A stretch of DNA of 64,000 bases from Lachnotalea glycerini (GCF_003201285.1 NZ_QICS01000001.1:458678-522677), one strand, 5' to 3'. Positions 8,951 through 18,823 are shown, counted from the stretch's first letter. Numbers and translations: made by a program. The notes: a model not told the origin generated them from the letters alone.

Positions 8951-9840
8951 TACTCGTCACCTCCACATTGACCACATCCACCATGATGTGTGTCTCCTTC
9001 TTGTAGCTTTAAGATAGCTCGTCCCTCATCTGATTTGTACATTTGCTGTCTTTTCATTGCTTCATCAAAATTAATTAAATGTCCATCAAATTCTGGACCG
9101 TCTACGCAAGCAAATTTAATTTTTCCACCAACGGTAACTCTACAGGCACCGCACATACCCGTACCATCCACCATAATTGGATTTAAACTAACAATGGTAG
9201 GAATATTTAATTCCTTTGTTAATAAACTAACAAACTTCATCATAATCATAGGACCAATAGCCACTATCACATCATATTTTTTTCCTTGATTATTTACTAA
9301 GTCTTTTATTACATCTGTAACTAAACCTTTTCTTTCATAGGAACCATCATCCGTAGTAACATAAAGGTTTCCAGCTACTGCTCTCATTTCATCTTCAAGT
9401 ATCAGCATATCCTTTGTTTTACTTCCTATAATTACATCTGCGTCAATTCCATGGTTATGTAACCATTTTACCTGTGGATATACAGGTGCTGTACCAACGC
9501 CGCCTGCAACAAATAACATTTTTTTGTTTTTTAATTCTTCCAAGCTTTCAGAAATAAATTCTGAAGCACAGCCTAGCGGACCTGAAAAATCTCTAAAACT
9601 ATCGCCTGCTTTTAACTCGGCCATTCTTTGTGTAGATGCTCCTACTGTCTGGAAAACAATAGAAATTGTCCCCGCATCTTTATCATAATCACAAATTGTA
9701 AGTGGGATACGTTCTCCCTTCTCATCAAGCTTTACAATAACAAACTGTCCAGGCTTACACGAATGTGCAACTCTCTTCGCTTCAACTTCCATAAGATAAA
9801 TATTCTTAGCAAGTTCTTCAGCTTTCACTATTTTGTACAT
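8950..9840 (-). CDS. nfnA: NADH-dependent ferredoxin:NADP+ oxidoreductase, FNR-like subunit
   Basis: A 296-residue ferredoxin-NADP reductase-like protein with an N-terminal FAD-binding barrel (residues 1-100), a nucleotide-binding domain (FVAGGVGTAPVYP, residues 110-122) and a C-terminal [2Fe-2S] site using DGTGMCGAC and C245 in KFACVDGPEFDG. This matches dihydroorotate dehydrogenase K/sulfide dehydrogenase B-type reductases and NfnA in particular. The C-terminus carries an unusual HHGGCGQCGG stretch that could bind an extra metal. AGGAGG precedes the ATG. Adjacent nfnB supports the bifurcating transhydrogenase call over PyrK. Confidence 0.86.
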   Translation of the reverse strand: MYKIVKAEELAKNIYLMEVEAKRVAHSCKPGQFVIVKLDEKGERIPLTICDYDKDAGTISIVFQTVGASTQRMAELKAGDSFRDFSGPLGCASEFISESLEELKNKKMLFVAGGVGTAPVYPQVKWLHNHGIDADVIIGSKTKDMLILEDEMRAVAGNLYVTTDDGSYERKGLVTDVIKDLVNNQGKKYDVIVAIGPMIMMKFVSLLTKELNIPTIVSLNPIMVDGTGMCGACRVTVGGKIKFACVDGPEFDGHLINFDEAMKRQQMYKSDEGRAILKLQEGDTHHGGCGQCGGDE

Positions 9841-9946
9841 AGAAATCCTCCTTTAAAATACTACTTATATGATAAGTCATAATGTCTAAAAATTCAATAA
9901 CGACTTTTATAAATCAATAAAAAATTATCGAATAAGAACAGAAATT

Positions 9947-9992
9947 GAATTATTTATATACAGTAATTAGAATTATTTATATACAGAAATTA
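9947..9992 (+). repeat. Two tandem copies of a 23-bp direct repeat
   Basis: GAATTATTTATATACAG opens both units, at 9947 and 9970, and the 23-base units differ at one position. They lie between the divergent nfnA and xpt genes and could be binding sites or a simple local duplication. Confidence 0.6.
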
Positions 9993-10087
9993 AGCTATAA
10001 CTTTATGGCTAGTTATGATATAATTTTTTTAACAATATAATATCTTATTAGACATATATTGTAATAATAACATGTGAGGTGATTGCT

Positions 10088-10669
10088 ATGAAGCTGTTAG
10101 AGGATAAAATTCTTAACGAAAGTGTGGTTTTAAACGATGAAATATTGAAAGTTGATGGATTTATTAATCATCAAGTCGATCCAAAGCTGATGAAAGAAAT
10201 CGGAGAAGAATTTGCCGAATATTTTAAGGATAGAGGCATTACAAAAGTTGCTACTATTGAAAGTTCAGGAATATCACCTGCACTTATGACTGCATTGGCA
10301 CTTGGCGTACCATTAATTATTATGAAAAAATCTCCGTCCAACGTAATGAAAACCGATTTATTTCATACAGAGGTAGTTTCTTTTACCAAAGGCTCCAGTT
10401 ACGAGCTAACGGTATCAAAATCACATATATCAGAGAACGACCATGTACTTATAATTGATGATTTTCTTGCAAACGGTGAAGCATCTACAGGTGCAATCCG
10501 ACTTGTCAGGAAAGGAAATGCCACCATTGCAGGCGTTGGAATTTTAATTGAGAAATCTTTTCAAGCAGGTCGAAATAAATTAAACGAAGCTATGATTGAG
10601 GTTTATTCTTTGGCAAGAATTGAATCTCTTAAAGGTGGAATCATCCAATTTAAAAAACAAGAGAACTAA
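10088..10669 (+). CDS. xpt: Xanthine phosphoribosyltransferase
   Basis: A 193-residue cytoplasmic type I phosphoribosyltransferase, one residue shorter than Bacillus Xpt. It has the PRPP-binding loop VLIIDDFLANGEA and the opening MKLLEDKILNESVVL typical of Xpt. It salvages xanthine to XMP. I use the ATG at 10088, five bases after GAGGTGA, rather than an in-frame GTG at 10079 that lies inside that ribosome site. No purine riboswitch was recognised upstream. The gene is a single unit ending in a terminator shared with the convergent neighbour. Confidence 0.93.
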   Translation: MKLLEDKILNESVVLNDEILKVDGFINHQVDPKLMKEIGEEFAEYFKDRGITKVATIESSGISPALMTALALGVPLIIMKKSPSNVMKTDLFHTEVVSFTKGSSYELTVSKSHISENDHVLIIDDFLANGEASTGAIRLVRKGNATIAGVGILIEKSFQAGRNKLNEAMIEVYSLARIESLKGGIIQFKKQEN

Positions 10670-10768
10670 TCAAAGATTACTTTTGTAACCAACATTTATC
10701 AACCAGTAAATAAAATTTATAACGGTAGCCCTAAATTTTAAAGGGGTGTCGAAAAAGTTAACATCCTT

Positions 10769-10794
10769 AGCGGAAGATTTTTGTATCTTCCGCT
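10769..10794. terminator. Hairpin terminator between xpt and the TPR gene
   Basis: AGCGGAAGAT (10769-10778) pairs with ATCTTCCGCT (10785-10794) around a six-base loop, abutting the stop codon of the leftward gene at 10795. Confidence 0.75.
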
Positions 10795-12240
10795 TTAAAA
10801 TGGAGTTAAATCATAACCCCCTGCCGCATTTCGGATTGTATAAAAGGTCTCAGCGGTTAATACGTCAAAAGTAAACTTTTCTGTTCCATATATCTTATTG
10901 CCGTTATCATCGGTACCGTAAACTTTATCAAAAACATAAAGATTATACCCTCCAATTTCAATTGCAGAACTACACTCTAAATCAAAAGCTCCCTTATCAT
11001 CAACAAGCTCACCACCGAGTCTTTGTATTATAATTTCATAAGCCTGATCAACTGTAAAATGAGTTTCAAATTCCAAATCATAATTGCTTTGAATCGTATT
11101 GCTTGTAATGCCATTTTCATCAATAGCCACAACCGATAATGTATGTTGTCCGATTGGCATATCCAATGGTTTTGAATAAAGATTTGATTTTTCTGTCGGC
11201 TCAGTTCCATCCCAAGTATAATACACCTTACATTTATCAGGTACTATTATATTAATTGAAATAGGGGTTGAATATACTCCTGAAGCTGGTTTGATAACTG
11301 GGTTATCAGGTACAGTAGAGTTGACCGTATATTCTTGAATTGTTTCCAAACTTAAATCTCCTGATTCATTAATAGCAACTGCTCTGATTTGAGTTGTACC
11401 ACCACGCAGTCTGATCTGCCCTGAATATTTTATAGCAGAGTTATTTGGCTTTGACCCATCAACAGTATAATAGATATCACTATTTTCTTTTGAAGTTAAT
11501 TCAACCGAAATGTATTTATCATAAATTCCACCATCTATACTAAAAACCGGTCTGTTTTCATAAAAATCGCCTAATGCCTCAGCGAGATGAGTTCCTTTTA
11601 GCTGTAAACTGTATTCAGTTAATTCATCCGTATAGTTATATTCCGAATAGACTTCAAGCAGTTGTTTTGCGGCTTCCTCATTCGTCTGATCCATTTTCAA
11701 TGTTTCTTTTAACAATGAGATTGCTTCTTCTGTTTTTCCAAGCTCCAGGTATACAGACGCCATTAATAAACGCGCATTAATATTACTGTCATCTTTTTTT
11801 AATGCATCAGATAAATAATCATAAGCAGCTGCATAATTATCACTATCTACATTCTTTATAGCCTGATTATATTGATATTCAAATGAGTGTTTATGTAAAT
11901 TCCATAATACAGCTACTACTATAACAAGTATAACAAAAGCAGCAATCATGAGTGACAGACTATGATTGCTCTTACGATTACATTTTTCATTAGGTGTCTT
12001 TGGTTTCTTATCTTTCGGTTTCGGTTTTGCTTTTTTGGTATTTTTATTTATTATTACTTTCTCAGATATTGCTTCCTTTGCATTCTCAAATGTTATTTCG
12101 TTTTGCTGGGCTTCTGCAAGATTTTGTATGACTAATTCCTCAACCGGACTATAGTCTGGAACGATTCGAACTTCCTCGCCGCAATTTAGACAAAATAAAT
12201 CTGTATCCTTTAGTTCAGCACCACATTTAGTGCAAACCAT
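10795..12240 (-). CDS. Zinc-ribbon, single-helix, TPR protein with two chitobiase-C-like domains
   Basis: A 481-residue protein. Residues 1-22 form a four-Cys zinc ribbon (CTKCG and CLNCGEE), followed by a Lys/Pro-rich cytoplasmic linker and one membrane helix around residues 92-112. Two or three TPR units follow (about 125-205), then two repeats containing IYYTVDGSKP and VYYTWDGTEP that match the CHB_HEX_C_1 fold seen at the end of chitobiases, and a C-terminal domain I do not recognise. The ATG at 12240 has better spacing from GAGGAA than the one two codons upstream. It probably displays a binding or scaffold region outside the membrane. No function is known to me. Confidence 0.72.
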   Translation of the reverse strand: MVCTKCGAELKDTDLFCLNCGEEVRIVPDYSPVEELVIQNLAEAQQNEITFENAKEAISEKVIINKNTKKAKPKPKDKKPKTPNEKCNRKSNHSLSLMIAAFVILVIVVAVLWNLHKHSFEYQYNQAIKNVDSDNYAAAYDYLSDALKKDDSNINARLLMASVYLELGKTEEAISLLKETLKMDQTNEEAAKQLLEVYSEYNYTDELTEYSLQLKGTHLAEALGDFYENRPVFSIDGGIYDKYISVELTSKENSDIYYTVDGSKPNNSAIKYSGQIRLRGGTTQIRAVAINESGDLSLETIQEYTVNSTVPDNPVIKPASGVYSTPISINIIVPDKCKVYYTWDGTEPTEKSNLYSKPLDMPIGQHTLSVVAIDENGITSNTIQSNYDLEFETHFTVDQAYEIIIQRLGGELVDDKGAFDLECSSAIEIGGYNLYVFDKVYGTDDNGNKIYGTEKFTFDVLTAETFYTIRNAAGGYDLTPF

Positions 12241-12256
12241 AATCATTTCCTCATTT

Positions 12257-13099
12257 CTAAAAATTTAATGCTGATACTACACAATTATTCATTAACATAG
12301 CTATTGTCATAGGACCAACCCCTCCAGGTACAGGTGTGATTGCACTCACTTTATTATAAACTGCTTCATAATCTACATCACCACATAATTTATTATTATC
12401 ATCACGGTGAATACCAACATCAATTACAACTGCACCTTCTTTCACATACTCATTAGTTATGAATTTAGGTTTACCAACTGCAACGACTAAAATATCGGCT
12501 CGTTTTGTCACTTCCTTTAAATCTTTCGTTTTGGAATGAGCGATTGTTACAGTACCATTTTCTTTTAAAAGCAATAAAGACATTGGCTTACCTACAATAT
12601 TACTCCTGCCAACAACTACACACTCTTTTCCGGCAATTTCAATCTGAGAACGCTTTAATAATTGAATCACTCCAGCAGGCGTGCAAGAAACAAATCCTTG
12701 TCCCCCTATACACATGGCTCCTACATTTTGTGGATGAAAGCCATCTACATCTTTCATCGGAGTAATGGCATTGATTATTTTATCTTCGTTAATATGTGAC
12801 GGTAATGGTAATTGAACTAAAATTCCATTTACTATTGGATTGTCATTCAAATCATAAATTAATTCCAACAATTCAGTTTCTTTAACCTTTTCTTCTAATT
12901 CATAGGAAAGTGAATTGATTCCAATATATGCACATGCTTTTTTCTTATTATTTACATAGACAGAAGATGCAGGATCATTTCCAACCTGGATCACAGCTAA
13001 TGTAATTTCTTTATTCTCGGTTTTTAATTTATCTACGGTTTGCTTTAGCTCATCTTTAATTTGCTTCGATATAATCTTGCCATCAATTATTTGTGTCAT
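12257..13099 (-). CDS. folD: Bifunctional methylene-THF dehydrogenase/cyclohydrolase FolD
   Basis: A 280-residue enzyme with the FolD signatures YVNNKKKACAYIGI (catalytic Lys/Tyr region), QLPLPSHINEDKII, VVVGRSNIVGKP (NADP site) and the C-terminal PVPGGVGPMTIAML. It interconverts 5,10-methylene-THF and 10-formyl-THF in the cytoplasm. It lies 26 bases after fhs, so the two consecutive steps of C1-folate metabolism are co-transcribed. Length is normal. Confidence 0.96.
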   Translation of the reverse strand: MTQIIDGKIISKQIKDELKQTVDKLKTENKEITLAVIQVGNDPASSVYVNNKKKACAYIGINSLSYELEEKVKETELLELIYDLNDNPIVNGILVQLPLPSHINEDKIINAITPMKDVDGFHPQNVGAMCIGGQGFVSCTPAGVIQLLKRSQIEIAGKECVVVGRSNIVGKPMSLLLLKENGTVTIAHSKTKDLKEVTKRADILVVAVGKPKFITNEYVKEGAVVIDVGIHRDDNNKLCGDVDYEAVYNKVSAITPVPGGVGPMTIAMLMNNCVVSALNF

Positions 13100-13125
13100 A
13101 TTTGTGTTCCTCTCTGCCTATATCA

Positions 13126-14796
13126 TTAGAATAGTCCGGTAATTACTCCATTGTCATCTACATCAATATTATTCGCTGCCGGTTTTTTAGGAAGTCCTGG
13201 CATTGTCATAATAGCTCCTGTTAGCACTACTACAAAGCCTGCTCCGGCAGATACATAGATATCTCTTACATTAATATCAAAGTCAGTCGGTCTTCCGAGC
13301 AAAGTGGCATCATCAGACAATGAATATTGATTTTTAGCCATGCATACAGGTAACTGTCCAAATCCCATCTCTTCAATACGCTTTATTGCTTTCTCAGCAG
13401 CCGGCGCATAAATAACATGAGAAGCACCATAAATTTCAGATGCAACCTTATATATTTTATCCTTTAAGGATAAATCATCCTCATACAATGGGCTAAAGTT
13501 ACTCTTTTTATTCTCTAAGGTTTCAATTACCTTATTAGCTAAATCAATTCCGCCAGCTCCACCTAATTCCCACACTTTGGACAATGCAAATTCACAACCC
13601 TTATGTTCGCAGAAGTCTTTGATAAATTTATACTCTTCCTGCGTATCCGTAATAAAAGAATTTAGTGTTACAATAATCGGAACTTGATATTTTTGAAGGT
13701 TTTCAATATGCTTCTCCAGATTCACGATTCCCTTTTTTAATGCCTCCAGATTTTCTACCGCTAAATCTTGCTTTGCAACTCCTCCATTATATTTAAGTGC
13801 ACGTACCGTTGCTACTAAAACAACTGCATCAGGCTTTAAATCTGCCTTACGACACTTAATATCAAAGAATTTCTCGGCGCCCAAATCAGCACCAAAGCCC
13901 GCTTCTGTCACTACAATATCCGCAAGCTTAAGTGCAGTCTTGGTTGCAATTACACTATTACACCCATGAGCAATATTGGCAAATGGACCGCCATGAACAA
14001 TAGCAGGAGTATGTTCTAAGGTCTGTATCAAATTAGGCTTCATTGCATCTTTTAGGAGTGCGGCCATCGCACCGGTAGCCTGTAAATCATTCGCAGTTAC
14101 AGGTTCACCATTATAATTATATGCTACAATAATACTTCCTAGTCTCTTTTTTAAATCTTTCCTATTCTTTGCAAGGCAAAGAATAGCCATAATTTCAGAA
14201 GCCACGGTAATAACAAAGTGATCTTCTCTTACTACTCCATCCATTTTATCACCAAGACCAACCACAACATTTCGCAAAACCCTGTCATTCATATCAACAC
14301 AACGTTTCCAAATAATTTGTCTGGTATCAATATTAAGCTCATTTCCTTGCTGTATATGATTATCAAGCAGTGCTGCCAGTAGATTATTCGCAGAAGTTAT
14401 TGCATGGAAATCACCAGTAAAATGCAGATTTAAATCTTCCATCGGAACCACCTGTGCATAACCACCTCCGGCAGCTCCACCCTTAATACCAAAACACGGT
14501 CCTAAAGATGGCTCTCTTAGTGCTATTACTGCTTTTTTATTTAACTGGCCTAATGCTTGTCCAAGGCCTACTGTTGTTGTCGTCTTACCCTCACCGGCAG
14601 GTGTTGGATTGATTGCAGTTACTAACACCAGCTTACCATCTTTATTACCTTTTACTCTATCCCATAAATCATCCGATAATTTAGCTTTATACTTACCATA
14701 TAATTCTAATTCATCCTCCATAATATCTAATTTTTGCGCAATATCCTTAATATGAATCATTTGTGCATCTTGTGCAATCTGAATATCCGTTTTCAT
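13126..14796 (-). CDS. fhs: Formate-tetrahydrofolate ligase
   Basis: A 556-residue enzyme with the ATP-binding loop [18 protein letters not shown], the [20 protein letters not shown] block and the C-terminal [14 protein letters not shown] that define formyl-THF synthetase. It activates formate with ATP onto THF, as in acetogenic or purinolytic anaerobes and in general C1 supply. An excellent AAGGAGG ribosome site precedes the ATG. It sits upstream of folD and only 41 bases after ftsK, leaving no room for a folate riboswitch. Confidence 0.97.
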   Translation of the reverse strand: MKTDIQIAQDAQMIHIKDIAQKLDIMEDELELYGKYKAKLSDDLWDRVKGNKDGKLVLVTAINPTPAGEGKTTTTVGLGQALGQLNKKAVIALREPSLGPCFGIKGGAAGGGYAQVVPMEDLNLHFTGDFHAITSANNLLAALLDNHIQQGNELNIDTRQIIWKRCVDMNDRVLRNVVVGLGDKMDGVVREDHFVITVASEIMAILCLAKNRKDLKKRLGSIIVAYNYNGEPVTANDLQATGAMAALLKDAMKPNLIQTLEHTPAIVHGGPFANIAHGCNSVIATKTALKLADIVVTEAGFGADLGAEKFFDIKCRKADLKPDAVVLVATVRALKYNGGVAKQDLAVENLEALKKGIVNLEKHIENLQKYQVPIIVTLNSFITDTQEEYKFIKDFCEHKGCEFALSKVWELGGAGGIDLANKVIETLENKKSNFSPLYEDDLSLKDKIYKVASEIYGASHVIYAPAAEKAIKRIEEMGFGQLPVCMAKNQYSLSDDATLLGRPTDFDINVRDIYVSAGAGFVVVLTGAIMTMPGLPKKPAANNIDVDDNGVITGLF

Positions 14797-14837
14797 TCTG
14801 CTTCCTCCTTAAGGTTTTGAAATATTTTTACCACAGC

Positions 14838-17441
14838 TTATAGGCTTTCGTCAATAAATTGTTCAAATTCTTCTATAGTCATTAAAACTTTCCGAGGCTT
14901 TGTACCTTCTTCTTCGCCAACTACACCAGCTTCACAAAGCTGATCCATGATTCTGGCGGCTCGGTTAAAGCCTACCTTAAATACCCTTTGCAGCATACCA
15001 ATGGATGCTTTTTCCTTTTCTATTATAAACTTGCCAGCATCTACAAAATACGTATCTCGCTCTGAACCTGTATTACCTGCATCTGCTCCTGGCTGTACTG
15101 CCGTCGTAATGGTTGCTTCTATATCCATGTTATACTCAGCAACACCATGTTGAGTGGTTAAAAAGTCTACAACGTCGCTTACTTCTTTATCAGATACAAA
15201 TGCACCTTGTACACGCACAGGCTTTTGATAACCCTGAGGGTAAAATAACATATCTCCTTTACCAAGAAGCTTTTCCGCACCATTCATATCAATAATTGTT
15301 CTGGAGTCTACTCCAGATGAAACAGCAAAAGCTATTCTAGAAGGCATATTTGCCTTAATCAAACCTGTTATAACATTAACGCTAGGCCGCTGTGTTGCTA
15401 TAATCAAATGGATTCCTGCGGCTCTTGCAAGCTGAGCCAGACGACAGATTGAATCCTCCACCTCACCCGGTGCTACCATCATTAAATCAGCAAGCTCATC
15501 TACAATAATTACAATCTGAGGAAGTTTTTCAGGTTTATTCTCATCTTCAATATTTTCAATTAAAGTAATTTTTTCATTATATCCTTTTAAATCTCTTACA
15601 TTTAAATCGGCAAACTTCTTATATCTTGTGCTCATTTCGGCTACTGCCCAATTAAGTGCTCCTGCCGCTTTTTTGGGATCAGTTACTACCGGAATAAACA
15701 AATGTGGAATACCATTATAAACACTAAGCTCTACCACCTTAGGATCAATCATAATAAGCTTCACATCATCAGGCTTTGCCTTATATAAAATGCTCATGAT
15801 TAAAGTATTAATGCATACCGATTTTCCCGAACCTGTCGATCCAGCTATTAATAAATGAGGCATTTTAGCAATATCTGTAACTACAGTATGTCCACTGATA
15901 TCTTTACCGGCAGCAAATGCAATATTGGATGAGTGTTTTTTAAACTCTTTCGTTTCTAACAGCTCTCGAAGCATTACCGTACTGTTTTCTTTATTCGGAA
16001 CTTCTATTCCAACAGCAGCTTTACCTGGAATGGGAGCTTCAATTCGAATATCTGCCGCCGCCAGGTTAAGCTTTATATCATCAGATAAACTGACTATTTT
16101 GCTTACTTTAACACCCATTTCAGGCTGTAATTCATAACGAGTAACCGTTGGTCCGCAGCTAATATTAGTTACATTAACCCGAACTCCGAAATTTTGTAAC
16201 GTTTGCTGCAATTTATTCGCCGTTTCACGTAGATGTCCATCCGTATCACCGGTTCCTTTCAAAGAACCTCGTTTTAGTAACTCAATTGGAGGAAATATAT
16301 ACTCTCTTTCTTTTATCTGTACGCTTGCAGCAACTTCCTTATTATTAATCAGAGTTTCCTGTAAAAAGGCTTCTCCATCACTCGTGTGCTCCTGCTTCAT
16401 ATCCGGTGCTGCTTTTATCACTTCCAATGCTTCTTTCTCTAAGGAGGTATTTGTTTCTTCTGGATTGTTTATTGGCTTTTCCTTTATCAAAGTATCCGCT
16501 TTCAGAATGCTTGGTTCTTCTTCCTGCTCAGAAGTTTCAGGTAACTCATAAAAGGGAATACTTGTATCACATATTGTTGTAACTGTCTCTTTCTGTTCCA
16601 AAGCATTTGCGTTTAACTCAGCTCGTTCAATATGAAGACTTGCTAAATTAGGATCAGGAATAAAATCCATTGTTATTTCGTGAATATCCTGCTTGGCAGT
16701 CTTATTTTTGGTATCAATTGAGGTGTTTACACATACACCTTCCACACGCTTATTAATACGTCTATTCTCTGCCTCAATGTGCCTTTGCTGCGCACGTTCC
16801 TTTAATCTTTCATTTCCAGCAACAGCAGTAGTATAAACCTTATTGCTGCTTTTCTTCACACTTTTAAAAAATGATCTTTCCGTAATGATAACCAAAGAAA
16901 TTATAATTAATGTAATATCTAAAATATAAGCACCTGCAATACCAAAAGCTGAGGAAAACAGGTTGCATAAAATTCCTCCAACTGCACCTCCTGCACTCTT
17001 GTTTATAGAAGAATAATTATAATATTCTTGTAAGGTATTAGACCATTTATAAGCTTGGCTTATTAACTGTGTTAATACACAAATAAATAGAAATAACATG
17101 ATTCCAGCAATTATTTTTACTACAACCTTAGTATTATGCCTATTTGATAAAAATAGACCGCAGCCAAAAAATAATGCAAAGGGTAACACATATGCCATTA
17201 ATCCAAATACACCAAATACCATACTACTAATATAGCTGCCAACACTTCCCCCTAATTCAAAATTACTAATCAATAGTATTATTGAAAATGCCAATACTAA
17301 TAATAAAACCACCTCTGCCTTGATAAAACTATTATCATCTTGTGTCTTATTTGTTTTTTTATTAGTACCTTTTCTGTTTTTATTATATGTATTTTTTTTC
17401 TTTCGCGATGTAGTTACTTTTTTGTTAGTACTTGAACTCAT
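14838..17441 (-). CDS. ftsK: DNA translocase FtsK/SpoIIIE
   Basis: An 867-residue protein. Four to five membrane helices lie between about residues 45 and 190, followed by a variable linker (200-380), the alpha domain, a RecA-like motor with Walker A AGSTGSGKSVCIN and Walker B IVIIVDELADL, and a C-terminal winged-helix gamma domain (about 800-860) that reads KOPS/SRS sequences. It pumps chromosome DNA through the closing septum, at division or into the forespore. GGGAGG is seven bases before the ATG at 17441; an in-frame TTG further out would overlap that site. A tepA/M16 peptidase neighbourhood, as in Bacillus, fits a SpoIIIE orthologue. Confidence 0.94.
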   Translation of the reverse strand: MSSSTNKKVTTSRKKKNTYNKNRKGTNKKTNKTQDDNSFIKAEVVLLLVLAFSIILLISNFELGGSVGSYISSMVFGVFGLMAYVLPFALFFGCGLFLSNRHNTKVVVKIIAGIMLFLFICVLTQLISQAYKWSNTLQEYYNYSSINKSAGGAVGGILCNLFSSAFGIAGAYILDITLIIISLVIITERSFFKSVKKSSNKVYTTAVAGNERLKERAQQRHIEAENRRINKRVEGVCVNTSIDTKNKTAKQDIHEITMDFIPDPNLASLHIERAELNANALEQKETVTTICDTSIPFYELPETSEQEEEPSILKADTLIKEKPINNPEETNTSLEKEALEVIKAAPDMKQEHTSDGEAFLQETLINNKEVAASVQIKEREYIFPPIELLKRGSLKGTGDTDGHLRETANKLQQTLQNFGVRVNVTNISCGPTVTRYELQPEMGVKVSKIVSLSDDIKLNLAAADIRIEAPIPGKAAVGIEVPNKENSTVMLRELLETKEFKKHSSNIAFAAGKDISGHTVVTDIAKMPHLLIAGSTGSGKSVCINTLIMSILYKAKPDDVKLIMIDPKVVELSVYNGIPHLFIPVVTDPKKAAGALNWAVAEMSTRYKKFADLNVRDLKGYNEKITLIENIEDENKPEKLPQIVIIVDELADLMMVAPGEVEDSICRLAQLARAAGIHLIIATQRPSVNVITGLIKANMPSRIAFAVSSGVDSRTIIDMNGAEKLLGKGDMLFYPQGYQKPVRVQGAFVSDKEVSDVVDFLTTQHGVAEYNMDIEATITTAVQPGADAGNTGSERDTYFVDAGKFIIEKEKASIGMLQRVFKVGFNRAARIMDQLCEAGVVGEEEGTKPRKVLMTIEEFEQFIDESL

Positions 17442-17602
17442 TATACTGCCTCCCAAGTTTTAATCTTCTTCCAGCTTAGCGCATCAAAACAGAATACGCA
17501 CAGCATACTTCTATCCGCAAACCGCCAATGTATCAGTTGCGTGTAGCGTGAAAAATTATATACTGTCGTAGTCCCTTTTTTAATTTTAAAATTCAAAATT
17601 TC

Positions 17603-18481
17603 TCAAATATAAAGGAAATACCCGATGCATGCTGTAATACCAACCAGTAAACAATAAATGGCAAAGATTTTAAATTTCTTATTTCGAACTACAACCAACA
17701 TTATTTTAATACTAATATATCCTACAACAGCAGCAACAATTGCGCCTATTGAGTAATTAATAATTTCTCCTGCGGTAAATGTCATTTTGCCTACATCTTT
17801 CAGTTCCAAAACAGCCGCTCCCAGTATTGCGGGAATAGACATTATAAAGGAGTATTTTACTGCGAATTTTCGATCAAACCCACTCACCAGACATGCTGTT
17901 ATTGTTGTTCCCGAGCGTGAAATTCCCGGCAGTGTCGCAATCCCCTGGCAAATACCTATAATAAACGCATTATTATAGGATACATATTTTGGTGTTTTTG
18001 TTCCCTCATTATATTTGTCTGCAATAAACAATAATATACTTGTTATAATCAAGCAAACACCAGGTACGATTAAAATTTCTGATACTGCTTCCACCAAGTC
18101 TTTAGCTGCGTAACCTATAATAGCCGTCGGTACAGTTGATACGATTACAAGCATAACAAACTTCCTGTAAGAGTTACGAATCACAAGTCTGTAAGGCATT
18201 TCCTCTTTACGTATTTTATTGTAAAAAAATATTCTTAAATTAATAATACAGTCTCCAAGTATACAAAATCCCTCTATTATTAATTTCTTAATGTCTTTAA
18301 AGTAAACTATAAAAACAGCTACCAATGTGCCCAAATGCAGTAATATATCAAACAGAATACCTGTCTCTAAGTTCACTTTAAACAATTCTTTAAAAATAGC
18401 TAAATGTCCTGAACTGCTAATAGGTAAAAACTCTGTGATTCCTTGTATAATCCCCATTAAAATTGCTTGAAAAAGTGACAT
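17603..18481 (-). CDS. uppP: Undecaprenyl-diphosphatase UppP (BacA)
   Basis: A 292-residue polytopic membrane enzyme that dephosphorylates undecaprenyl diphosphate to recycle the peptidoglycan lipid carrier. The two conserved active-site segments are visible: ITEFLPISSSGH near residue 15 and LPGISRSGTT in the second half, between hydrophobic helices. AGGAGG lies just before the ATG at 18481; upstream in-frame codons are not needed. It lies between ftsK and tepA, separated from tepA by a terminator and a repeat element, so it may have its own promoter. Confidence 0.95.
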   Translation of the reverse strand: MSLFQAILMGIIQGITEFLPISSSGHLAIFKELFKVNLETGILFDILLHLGTLVAVFIVYFKDIKKLIIEGFCILGDCIINLRIFFYNKIRKEEMPYRLVIRNSYRKFVMLVIVSTVPTAIIGYAAKDLVEAVSEILIVPGVCLIITSILLFIADKYNEGTKTPKYVSYNNAFIIGICQGIATLPGISRSGTTITACLVSGFDRKFAVKYSFIMSIPAILGAAVLELKDVGKMTFTAGEIINYSIGAIVAAVVGYISIKIMLVVVRNKKFKIFAIYCLLVGITACIGYFLYI

Positions 18482-18604
18482 TGTTTCTCCTCCTGTGTGT
18501 TTTAAACGCACAAACATATGTTTGCTTTATCTTTCTCAATCTTTATTATATCATTTAACTATAAAAATGTCATTACTTATGTTAATACAATACACAACTT
18601 AAAA

Positions 18605-18635
18605 GGTTTCCTATCGCTTACAGCTTTAGGAAACC
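18605..18635 (-). terminator. Hairpin terminator downstream of tepA/repeat
   Basis: GGTTTCCTA (18605-18613) pairs with TAGGAAACC (18627-18635). Read leftward it ends in TTTT, so it can stop transcripts coming from tepA before uppP. Confidence 0.55.
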
Positions 18636-18639
18636 CTCT

Positions 18640-18814
18640 GTTTTTATTTCATAGAAAAGACCTTGTTGTTAAGTAAAAAGTTTGATTCCTATGAAATAAA
18701 AACACAATGCGTACGAATGCAAGGAGAAAATGTCACTGCGTAACAGCATTTTGCGCGGCAAAGCGGTCAAGTCCCTCATGTGTGAGGGATTTGACCGCTG
18801 ATGCTGACTTGTCC
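18640..18814 (+). repeat. Dispersed hairpin-rich repeat, copy 1
   Basis: One of three related copies in the window (others near 43.7 and 62.3 kb). It opens with an inverted pair GTTTTTATTTCATAG (18640-18654) and CTATGAAATAAAAAC (18689-18703), and ends with a long hairpin at 18762-18799 whose arms begin AGCGGTCAA and end TTGACCGCT. It fills the gap between tepA and the terminator before uppP. It has no coding sequence of note and resembles a MITE- or REP-like element. Confidence 0.8.
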
Positions 18815-18823
18815 GTTCTGTTC

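Noticed and set aside
9947-9992. CRISPR-like direct repeats
   Set aside because: The two units are directly adjacent with no spacer, only two exist and no cas gene is near.
9841-10087. Purine riboswitch before xpt
   Set aside because: The region is short and AT-rich and has neither the conserved loop sequences nor a three-way junction that I can trace.
14797-14837. Tetrahydrofolate riboswitch before fhs
   Set aside because: Only 41 bases separate fhs from ftsK, too short for this riboswitch.
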